Of a stretch of 64,000 nt of DNA, positions 38,602 through 45,426 are shown one piece after another. The DNA comes from Mesorhizobium comanense. GTDB taxonomy: Bacteria > Pseudomonadota > Alphaproteobacteria > Rhizobiales > Rhizobiaceae. The DNA lies in assembly GCF_005503535.1 (NCBI RefSeq), contig NZ_SCNN01000004.1:310001-374000 (forward strand), in the 5' to 3' direction. The stretch's first letter is position 1. The number at the start of each line of letters is the position of its first letter. The position numbers were made by a program, and so were the translations under genes. A model generated the notes under the pieces. The model saw nothing but the letters and a program-made list of their open reading frames with translations. It had not been told where the DNA came from and searched no databases.

Positions 38602-38932
38602 GGCGTTCCTGTCATCCTGATGCGCCGGCCTGCCCCAACGTCATTGAAAGATGCAGCTGCCGGCGATCTATGTTGCAGTGCAGCATATAGGGACGGACCA
38701 AGGCAAGAACACGAACACCGTCGCGTGATCACATGAAATTTCGATCGTAAAGAAAAGCCCGCGTCGAAGCGGGCTGCGTCAACCGAAACAGGCTTGAGCA
38801 ATTCCAGGAAAAGTGCGTAGCGGTTTTCCCCGGAGAAGCGCGAAGCGCTTCCCCTTGGGAATTGCGTAAAAACAAAGGCTTAGAGCGGTTCGGCGATCCC
38901 GTGAAACGCTGAGCCGCGCTAGGAGCCTCGGA
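38602..38932. repeat. Intergenic repeat (AGCAATTCCAGGAAAAGTGCG type) and hairpin
   Basis: The gap between the patatin gene and the ABM-like gene contains the PhaR-like site, a hairpin at 38756-38775 (AGCCCGC / GCGGGCT), and at 38796-38890 a palindromic element. GCAATTCC (38798-38805) pairs with GGAATTGC (38858-38865), and an inner hairpin lies at 38832-38854. Sequences starting this way followed by TAGCGGTTTTCC recur in many rhizobial genomes. No gene seen. Confidence 0.6.
38673..38683 (-). promoter_or_regulatory. PhaR-type operator candidate upstream of the patatin gene
   Basis: TTGC-AGT-GCAG is one base off CTGC-N3-GCAG, the form reported for PhaR sites in Paracoccus and Rhodobacter. Read on the minus strand the surrounding 17 bases (TATGCTGCACTGCAACA) match 14 of 17 with the second site between phaR and phaA (TATGCTGCGCAGCAACG). 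The site is in the promoter region of the patatin gene. Confidence 0.5.
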
Positions 38933-39283
38933 TCAGACCGTCCAGGTCCAGTCGATCGGGTAGTTGAAGATCGGGGTGAACGTCACGCCGACCGCCTCCA
39001 TATCTCTACGACCGTCGACGACCATCTCCTTCAGTCGGTCCAGCTGTGCCGCATGCTCGTCGGTGTCCCAGACACTAACTTGAACGATCGAGCCCTTCGG
39101 CGAGAGGCCCGCATAGAAGTGTAGGAGCCCCGGCAGCCGTCTGATGGCCGGGATTATGTATTCCGAGGTTTTCTTGCTCGCGGCGTCGACTTCGGCGAAC
39201 CGGTTCGGGTCGAAGCCGGCGCGCGAGACGCGGACGACGGCGGTTGCAGGCAATGACTCGGCCATGGTGATTCTTTCAGGCAT
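38933..39283 (-). CDS. ABM-like dimeric alpha/beta-barrel protein
   Basis: A 116-residue protein that resembles the antibiotic-biosynthesis-monooxygenase/EthD style of ferredoxin-like barrel: an N-terminal strand TAVVRVSRAGFDPNRF, a helix with EVDAASKKTSEYIIP, then LPGLLHFYAGLSP and SIVQVSVWDTDEHA. The fold supports small-molecule oxygenase or degradative roles; nothing here identifies one. The start at 39283 has AGGAG six bases upstream. Orphan gene. Confidence 0.65.
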   Translation of the reverse strand: MPERITMAESLPATAVVRVSRAGFDPNRFAEVDAASKKTSEYIIPAIRRLPGLLHFYAGLSPKGSIVQVSVWDTDEHAAQLDRLKEMVVDGRRDMEAVGVTFTPIFNYPIDWTWTV

Positions 39284-39358
39284 AGGGATCTCCTCGCAGT
39301 TACACCGTGATGTAACATCCGTGTACAACAACCGGAGCGCCCTGACCTTCCTGATGTT

Positions 39359-40447
39359 CTAGGCAACCAGCTCCGGCACCGGTCCGACATAGCGTGATTG
39401 CGGGCGGATCAGCCTGCCGGTGGTCTGCTGCTCGCGCGCATGGGCGACCCAGCCGGCGACACGCCCGGCGGCGAAGACATTGCTGAAAGCCTGTGGCGGA
39501 AAACCAGACGCCTCCAGCACGAGCGCGGTGTAGAACTCGACATTGGTCTGCAGCGCGCGCTGCGGCTTGGCGATCCGGAGCACTTCCAGCGCGGTTTGTT
39601 CGACCGTCTCCGCGAAAGCCAGCCGGCGGCCCGCTGCACCCTCGCCGCCAAGCTTTCGCACCACCGCCTTCAGCACATCGGCGCGCGGGTCGCGCACCCG
39701 GTAGATGCGGTGGCCGAAGCCCATGATGCGCCTGCCTTGCGCGATCTCGTCGCGCAGCCAGCCGGCGGCATCGCTATGCGCCGCGATGGCGTCGAGCATC
39801 TCGATCACCGGCCCGGGCGCGCCGCCATGCAACGGCCCCTTCAGCGCGCCAAGCCCGGCCAGCACCGACGATGTCAGCCCGGCCAGTGTCGACGCGACGA
39901 CGCGGGTGGCGAAGGTCGAGGCGTTGAGTCCGTGATCGCAGACGGTCACCAGATAGGTATCGAGTGCCTTTGCCAGGGCCGGCGACGGGGCGGACCCCTT
40001 GAGCATCCTCAACATGTCGGCGGCATGCTCGACCTTGCCGTCCGGCGCGATCGGCTGCTCGCCGCGCCGCAGGCGCAGCAAGGCGGGCGTTAGCACCGAG
40101 GGTGCCGCGATCAGCAGCAACGCATCCGCCAGCGTCTCGCCATCGGGCAACAGGGCCATGCCGGCGCGCATGCCGCTGTAGATTTCGAGCGGCGCCAGCA
40201 CGGCCAGCGAAGGCTGAAGCCGCTCGAACACCGCGACGCGAGCCTTGCCCAATCGGGCCGCAAATTCGGCTTCACCAGGAAGATCGTCGAAGAAGCCGTC
40301 GAGCAGAAGGCGCACCACTTGAGGAAAGCTCCACCGTCCAGCCAGTTCCGGGAGGGAATGGCCGCGGATCGTCAGGCGTCCGCCCAGGCCGTCCACATCG
40401 GACAGCACGGTTTCCGCCGCCACCACATCATCGAGCCCATTCGCCAT
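39359..40447 (-). CDS. Citrate synthase family protein
   Basis: A 362-residue citrate-synthase-fold protein. Catalytic His positions are present: H207 in GPLHGGA and H246 in MGFGHRIYR. The catalytic Asp position, in the NVDF motif of the family, is Glu here (E304 in TNVEFYTAL); some bacterial paralogues share this. Short length and lack of the N-terminal extension separate it from the main TCA enzyme. It might be a 2-methylcitrate or other acyl-CoA synthase. It diverges from a second paralogue with an HTH domain; 91 bases separate the two starts. Confidence 0.85.
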   Translation of the reverse strand: MANGLDDVVAAETVLSDVDGLGGRLTIRGHSLPELAGRWSFPQVVRLLLDGFFDDLPGEAEFAARLGKARVAVFERLQPSLAVLAPLEIYSGMRAGMALLPDGETLADALLLIAAPSVLTPALLRLRRGEQPIAPDGKVEHAADMLRMLKGSAPSPALAKALDTYLVTVCDHGLNASTFATRVVASTLAGLTSSVLAGLGALKGPLHGGAPGPVIEMLDAIAAHSDAAGWLRDEIAQGRRIMGFGHRIYRVRDPRADVLKAVVRKLGGEGAAGRRLAFAETVEQTALEVLRIAKPQRALQTNVEFYTALVLEASGFPPQAFSNVFAAGRVAGWVAHAREQQTTGRLIRPQSRYVGPVPELVA

Positions 40448-40538
40448 GATCTGTCTCCTTGAAGCTTTTCCAGCGTCGAGATAAGGCTAGGCAATACATG
40501 CATCAATCTTGATCAATAGAATCAATATCAGGATCCAA

Positions 40539-41693
40539 ATGTCCGAATGGCTGTCGCGGGAAGAGGCACTGGAACGGCTCAAGGTGCGGCCGCAGACGCT
40601 CTATGCCTATGTCAGCCGTGGCCGCATCGGCATGCGCCCTGACCACGCCGATCCGCGCCGCAGCGAATATCGCGCCGATGACATCGCGGCCCTGGCGACC
40701 CGCCGGGCGCGCGGACGCAGCCCCTCGGCAATAGCCGAGAGCGCCATTGCCTGGGGCGAGCCGTCAATCGTCACAGCGATTTCGACCGTCTGGCACGGCC
40801 AGCTCATCTATCGCGGCCAGGATGCCGCGGTACTCAGCGAGCATGCCACGCTGGAGGAAACCGCGGCCCTGCTCTGGGCCATGCCCCAACCGGCCCGTTT
40901 CGAAGCGCCGTTGCCGGATGCGCCGCTTCAGTTCGGCCGTGCTTCGGCCTTCGCGCAACTCGCCATGCTTGCCGGTCAGGAACGGCCTTCGCTTGGACGA
41001 AGTGCTGCCTCGCTGTGCGCCGACGCCGCGCGCGCAATCGGCGTGCTGGTCGGCGCCCTCGGCGCCTCGGCAGGGACTGATCCGCTGCATCGGCGATTGG
41101 CGCGGGGATGGTCGGTTGGTGATGACGTCGCCGACGCGATCCGCCGCGCTCTGGTCCTGCTCGCCGATCACGAGCTCAACGCATCGACCTTCGCGGCGCG
41201 CGTCGCGGCCTCGACCGGCGCTTCGCCCGCCGCATGCCTCATGGCTGGCCTGGCGACATTGTCCGGACCCCGGCACGGCGGCGCTGGCGAAGCGGTGATG
41301 CATCTGGCGGAGGATGCGGCGCGGCATGGCGCCGAGGCGGCGATCCGGCGTTGGCTCGGCCATGACCGGCCCTTACCGGGTTTTGGCCATCAGCTCTACC
41401 CCGAGGGCGACCCCCGGGCCACGGCGCTTCTGGCGGCAATCGGCAACAGCGACGAGACATTGCAGTCGCTGGAGGCCGCCGCCATCGCCGCGACCGGCGC
41501 GCGCCCGAACATAGATTTCGCACTCGCCGTGCTGACGCGCGGTCTCGGCCTGCCGCGCGACGCGCCCTTCCAGCTGTTCGCTCTAGGACGCAGCGTCGGC
41601 TGGGCCGCGCACATTGTCGAACAGATCATGAGCGGCAACATCATCAGACCGCGCGGCCGTTATGATGGATTGCTGCCGCCGACTGATCGCTAA
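40539..41693 (+). CDS. Citrate synthase-like protein with N-terminal HTH
   Basis: A 384-residue protein. Residues 1-60 form an excisionase/MerR-like helix-turn-helix (LSREEALERLKVRPQTLYAY, VSRGRIGM, SEYRADDI). The rest is a citrate-synthase fold with H246 (GPRHGGAG), H284 (PGFGHQLYP) and D326 (NIDFALAVL), so the catalytic triad is complete. A DNA-binding enzyme or a metabolite-sensing regulator is possible. The start at 40539 has AGGA upstream; an extra 10 in-frame residues precede it. It is divergent with the neighbouring citrate-synthase paralogue, which could be its target. Confidence 0.85.
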   Translation: MSEWLSREEALERLKVRPQTLYAYVSRGRIGMRPDHADPRRSEYRADDIAALATRRARGRSPSAIAESAIAWGEPSIVTAISTVWHGQLIYRGQDAAVLSEHATLEETAALLWAMPQPARFEAPLPDAPLQFGRASAFAQLAMLAGQERPSLGRSAASLCADAARAIGVLVGALGASAGTDPLHRRLARGWSVGDDVADAIRRALVLLADHELNASTFAARVAASTGASPAACLMAGLATLSGPRHGGAGEAVMHLAEDAARHGAEAAIRRWLGHDRPLPGFGHQLYPEGDPRATALLAAIGNSDETLQSLEAAAIAATGARPNIDFALAVLTRGLGLPRDAPFQLFALGRSVGWAAHIVEQIMSGNIIRPRGRYDGLLPPTDR

Positions 41694-41784
41694 TGCATGT
41701 CGCGCAAAAGTGACCTCGGTTTTGCGACGACGACATGCATCAGACAATGACCTAAAGTGCGTCGCTCACGCGACGCGCTTTAGG
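41694..41784. repeat. Intergenic repeat (ATGCATGTCG type)
   Basis: ATGCATGTCG at 41694-41703 pairs with CGACATGCAT at 41731-41740. A second hairpin lies at 41759-41776 (GCGTCGC, loop TCAC, GCGACGC), flanked by TAAAG / CTTTAG. It sits between the convergent ends of the citrate-synthase-like gene and phaR. A similar element, with a matching AAGCGCGTCGC hairpin, lies at 48880-48938. Confidence 0.6.
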
Positions 41785-41787
41785 CTG

Positions 41788-42402
41788 TCACGACATCGTG
41801 TCGAGCTTGCGCTGCATGGCCGCGATCTGATCCTTCAGCTGCTGCAGATCATCGGGCTTTTCGGGCGCTTCCTTGCGGGCCGGCTCGGCGGGAGGCGCGG
41901 CAGTCGCCGGGGCCGTGGGCGGGAACGGCGTGAACAGCCGCATCGCATTCTGGAACATTTCCATGTTGCGCCGCGTCTGCTCTTCCAGCGCCTTCATCGG
42001 CGTCGCCATCTTCATGACATCGAGCGGCGACTTGCCGATGGCGCCCTTCATCTGCTCACGAAACCGCTCCTGCTCCTTGGAGAAGGCGATCATCGACTGT
42101 TCGAGAAAGCTCGGCACGATCATCTGCATCTGGTCGCCATAGAAGGCGATCAGCTGGCGCAGGAATGGGATCGGCAACATGTTCTGCCCATCCTTGTTCT
42201 CCAGTTCGAAAATGATCTGGGTCAGCACCGGATGCGTGATGTCGTCGCCGGTCTTGGCGTCCTGAACGGTGAATTCCTCGCCCTTCTTGACCATTTCGGC
42301 GAGGTCCTCGAGCGTCACATAGGTGCTCGTCCCCGTATTGTAGAGGCGGCGGTTGGCGTATTTCTTGATAATGATCGGATCGTCTTTTGCGGCCATCTGC
42401 AT
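41788..42402 (-). CDS. phaR: Polyhydroxyalkanoate synthesis repressor
   Basis: A 204-residue cytoplasmic repressor. The N-terminal PHB/PHA-accumulation-regulator DNA-binding domain covers about 8-70 (IIIKKYANRRLYNTGTSTYV, LEDLAEMVKKGEEF) and the PHB_acc domain about 75-115 (FLRQLIAFYGDQMQMIVPSFLE). The tail is Pro/Ala-rich with a final coiled segment (LKDQIAAMQRKLD). PhaR binds both DNA and PHB granules in related bacteria. It diverges from phaAB, and TGC-rich palindromes lie between them. Confidence 0.95.
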   Translation of the reverse strand: MQMAAKDDPIIIKKYANRRLYNTGTSTYVTLEDLAEMVKKGEEFTVQDAKTGDDITHPVLTQIIFELENKDGQNMLPIPFLRQLIAFYGDQMQMIVPSFLEQSMIAFSKEQERFREQMKGAIGKSPLDVMKMATPMKALEEQTRRNMEMFQNAMRLFTPFPPTAPATAAPPAEPARKEAPEKPDDLQQLKDQIAAMQRKLDTMS

Positions 42403-42519
42403 CCTCCCCGGACACCGGCGCGCCTGAGTAAGCTGCCGGTAACGATTGCGCCCTTTTTGAGGATATGCGCAAAAGCCTCATAATTCCAAGCAGTTTGTGC
42501 AGTGCGGGATCACATAATG

Positions 42520-42548
42520 CTGCATAGCAGGCAAAATATGCTGCGCAG
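42520..42548. promoter_or_regulatory. PhaR operator candidates between phaR and phaA
   Basis: Site 1, CTGC-ATA-GCAG at 42520-42530, is an exact CTGC-N3-GCAG palindrome. Site 2, CTGCGCAG at 42541-42548 inside TATGCTGCGCAGCAACG, is a related palindrome without spacer. Both lie about 120-170 bases from the starts of phaR and phaA, and would suit PhaR autoregulation and control of phaAB. Rest of the 290-base gap: nothing else seen. Confidence 0.6.
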
Positions 42549-42692
42549 CAACGCCCGGCCTGCCGGCATCGCAATGCGCGGTCTGCTCGGCGTGCATGGG
42601 CGCCATGCCGATTTCCGGTTTGACTTGGGGTTTGGAACGGGCAAGAAAAGTCCTCAACGACCGAACGACACCCTTGAAGTCTGGAGAAGAAA

Positions 42693-43871
42693 ATGTCCGC
42701 TTCCATCGTCATTGCCAGCGCCGCGCGCACCGCCGTCGGCTCGTTCAACGGCGCGTTTGCCGCCACGCCGGCGCATGAACTCGGCGCCGTCGTCGTCAGG
42801 GAGTTGCTGGCACGCGCCGGCGTCGAGGCCGCCGAGGTCGACGAGGTGATCCTCGGCCAGGTCCTGACCGCGGCTCAGGGACAGAACCCGGCCCGCCAGG
42901 CCTCGATCCTTGCCGGCCTGCCCATCGAAACCACCGCCTGGGGCCTCAACCAGGTCTGCGGCTCGGGCCTGCGCGCCATCGCGCTCGGCATGCAGCAGAT
43001 CGCCACCGGCGACGCCAAGGTGATCGTCGCCGGCGGCCAGGAATCGATGTCGCTGTCGCCGCACGCCGAGCATCTTCGCGCCGGCGTCAAGATGGGCGAC
43101 TACAAGATGATCGACACCATGATCAAGGACGGACTCTGGGACGCCTTCAACGGCTACCACATGGGTAACACCGCCGAGAACGTCGCCCGCCAGTTCCAGA
43201 TCACCCGCGACGACCAGGACCAGTTCGCGCTGGCGTCCCAGAACAAGGCCGAGGCCGCGCAGAAGGCCGGCAAGTTCAAGGACGAAATCGTTGCCTTCAC
43301 CATCAAGGGCAAGAAGGGCGACACCATTGTCGATCAGGATGAATATATCCGTCATGGCGCGACCCTCGACGCCATGACCAAGCTGAAGCCCGCTTTCGAC
43401 AAGGACGGCACGGTGACCGCCGCCAACGCTTCCGGCATCAATGACGGCGCGGCCGGCGCACTGCTGATGAGCGAAGCCGAAGCCACAAGGCGCGGCATTA
43501 CCCCGCTGGCGCGCATCGCCTCCTGGGCAACCGCTGGTGTCGATCCCTCGATCATGGGCACCGGCCCGATCCCGGCCTCCAAGCGCGCCCTGGAAAAGGC
43601 CGGCTGGTCGGTCGGCGATCTCGACCTTGTCGAGGCCAACGAAGCCTTCGCGGCGCAGGCCTGCGCCGTCAACAAGGGCATGGGCTGGGATCCCTCCATC
43701 GTCAACGTCAATGGCGGCGCCATCGCCATCGGCCATCCGATCGGCGCTTCCGGCGCCCGTGTCTTCAACACGCTGGTTTACGAGATGCGCCGCCGCGGCG
43801 CTAAAAAGGGCCTCGCCACGCTCTGCATCGGCGGCGGCATGGGCGTCGCCATGTGCGTGGAAGCGCTCTGA
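42693..43871 (+). CDS. phaA: Acetyl-CoA C-acetyltransferase (beta-ketothiolase)
   Basis: A 392-residue biosynthetic thiolase that condenses two acetyl-CoA to acetoacetyl-CoA, the first step of PHB synthesis. Catalytic residues: C89 in NQVCGSG, H348 in IAIGHPIGASGAR and C378 in LCIGGGMG. It starts MSASIVIASAARTAVGSFNG. It is followed by phaB after 124 bases containing an inverted repeat, and diverges from phaR. Confidence 0.97.
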   Translation: MSASIVIASAARTAVGSFNGAFAATPAHELGAVVVRELLARAGVEAAEVDEVILGQVLTAAQGQNPARQASILAGLPIETTAWGLNQVCGSGLRAIALGMQQIATGDAKVIVAGGQESMSLSPHAEHLRAGVKMGDYKMIDTMIKDGLWDAFNGYHMGNTAENVARQFQITRDDQDQFALASQNKAEAAQKAGKFKDEIVAFTIKGKKGDTIVDQDEYIRHGATLDAMTKLKPAFDKDGTVTAANASGINDGAAGALLMSEAEATRRGITPLARIASWATAGVDPSIMGTGPIPASKRALEKAGWSVGDLDLVEANEAFAAQACAVNKGMGWDPSIVNVNGGAIAIGHPIGASGARVFNTLVYEMRRRGAKKGLATLCIGGGMGVAMCVEAL

Positions 43872-43880
43872 AAGAGAAGT

Positions 43881-43978
43881 GAGTAGTCATTAGGGAGTAG
43901 CGAATAGGGAAGAATGGCTTCAGTGCTGCGGGAGATGAAATCCCTACTCACTATTGGCTACTCCCTATCCCCTATCCC
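43881..43978. repeat. Inverted repeat between phaA and phaB
   Basis: AGGGAGTAGCGAATAG (from 43892) on the left pairs with CTATTGGCTACTCCCT (43951-43966) on the right, with further partial pairing outwards (TACTCA / GAGTAG). The two arms can form a long imperfect hairpin in the phaA-phaB message, about 18 bases before the phaB start. Confidence 0.55.
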
Positions 43979-43995
43979 GACCAAAGGGAGGACAT

Positions 43996-44721
43996 ATGAC
44001 CAAGGTTGCAATCGTCACCGGTGGATCGCGCGGCATCGGCGCCGCCATCTCGATCGCGCTGAAGAAGGCCGGTTATTCGGTCGCCGCGAACTATGCAGGC
44101 AATGATGACGCGGCCGCGAAGTTCAAGGCGGAGACGGGCATCCCGGTCTACAAATGGTCGGTCGCCGACTATGACGCCTGCGCCGCCGGCATCAGACAGG
44201 TAGAGGCCGATCTCGGCCCGGTCGCGGTGCTGGTCAACAACGCCGGCATCACCCGCGACGCCATGTTCCACAAACTGACGCGCGAGCAGTGGAAAGAGGT
44301 CATCGACACCAACCTGTCGGGCGTCTTCAACATGACACACCCCTTGTGGGGCGGCATGCGCGACCGCAAGTTCGGCCGCGTCATCACCATTTCCTCGATC
44401 AACGGCCAGAAGGGCCAGGCCGGCCAGGTCAACTATTCCGCTGCCAAGGCCGGCGACATAGGCTTCTCGAAGGCGCTCGCCCAGGAAGGGGCGCGCGCTG
44501 GCATCACGGTCAATGTCATCTGCCCCGGCTACATCGCCACCGAGATGGTCAAGGCGATCGACGAGAAGGTGCTCAACGAACGCATCCTGCCGCAGATCCC
44601 CGTCGGCCGCCTTGGCGAACCGGAAGAGATCGCGCGCTGCGTCGTCTTCCTCGCGTCGGAAGAAGCCGGCTTCATCACAGGTTCGACACTCACGGCCAAT
44701 GGTGGCCAGTACTTCGCCTGA
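43996..44721 (+). CDS. phaB: Acetoacetyl-CoA reductase
   Basis: A 241-residue NADPH-dependent SDR enzyme that reduces acetoacetyl-CoA to (R)-3-hydroxybutyryl-CoA for PHB polymerisation. Motifs: TGGSRGIG at the N-terminus, NNAG, catalytic S134, Y147 and K151 (NYSAAK), and the PhaB-type FHKLTREQW and GYIATEMV. The start follows GGGAGG at 43987-43992. The polymerase gene phaC is not in the window. A terminator follows. Confidence 0.95.
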   Translation: MTKVAIVTGGSRGIGAAISIALKKAGYSVAANYAGNDDAAAKFKAETGIPVYKWSVADYDACAAGIRQVEADLGPVAVLVNNAGITRDAMFHKLTREQWKEVIDTNLSGVFNMTHPLWGGMRDRKFGRVITISSINGQKGQAGQVNYSAAKAGDIGFSKALAQEGARAGITVNVICPGYIATEMVKAIDEKVLNERILPQIPVGRLGEPEEIARCVVFLASEEAGFITGSTLTANGGQYFA

Positions 44722-44748
44722 AACGGCCAACGGTCTCAGGCTGTGACG

Positions 44749-44776
44749 AACGGACCGGGAAACTGGTCCGTTTTCA
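44749..44776 (+). terminator. Rho-independent terminator after phaB
   Basis: AACGGACC (44749-44756) pairs with GGTCCGTT (44765-44772) around an 8-base loop, followed by TTTTCATTT. Well placed 28 bases after the phaB stop. Confidence 0.75.
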
Positions 44777-45426
44777 TTTGATACCAGGCGCACCGAATAC
44801 CTTGCCACGGCGCTATGCTCCAATCCGGCACGCAAAGGTTAACGGCGTGATCGCCGCCTTTTGAGAACCCTGTGGGCAAGCCTGTGGATTGTCGGTGGAT
44901 AAGCTGTTGGCAACACAACATATTGACGGAACAAAAGGAGAAAATGGCGACGGCGCCGGTTTGTCGCCGATTCGTTCCGGCTTTGAGCGCAATGTTAACG
45001 TTACCCGCCTGAATCAGACCCGATTTCTTAACGCACAATTCAAAAAGATTAACAATTTCATAATCTTGAGGAGCAGCTGATGACACGCTCCAGTCGTTTT
45101 CCGGCGAAGGTTAACTGCACAGGCGGCCCTGCATAAAACGGGCCAGTTCGACGATTCAGCATGTGGTGAGACTCATCGTCATAGAATCCATATGTAGCCG
45201 TGAACAAAAGCTGAATCCTTGGGAGTCAGCGATTCGTCGCCGATTCGTTCCAGACTCGTTCCAACTGTTAAGCGCTGGCTGATTTGCGGATTGACCAAGC
45301 CACCTTCAGACCCGTCTGGAACATTCCACTTTCGCTTCGCGCCCGAAATCCCTATGTGTCGCCTGTCACACGCCGTCCAGGGCGCGCTCCCGACAACAAG
45401 AGGCCAGAAGCCTTATTTCCGAGCCG
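44777..45426. other. Low-GC intergenic region with DnaA-box-like and TTAAC sequences
   Basis: No gene is supported. Three same-strand 9-mers resembling the DnaA box in the orientation TGTGGATAA lie 11-12 bases apart: TGTGGGCAA (44871-44879), TGTGGATTG (44883-44891) and GGTGGATAA (44894-44902), with 7, 7 and 8 matches of 9. A/T-rich DNA follows, with TTAAC at 44839, 44995, 45028, 45049 and 45111. A 16-base direct repeat GTCGCCGATTCGTTCC occurs at 44963-44978 and 45236-45251. The region also contains the untested promoter of the helicase gene. Confidence 0.5.

Noticed and set aside
44889..45080. Short plus-strand frame in the low-GC region after phaB
   Set aside because: It overlaps the DnaA-like boxes and TTAAC sequences, has no ribosome-binding site and no family likeness.
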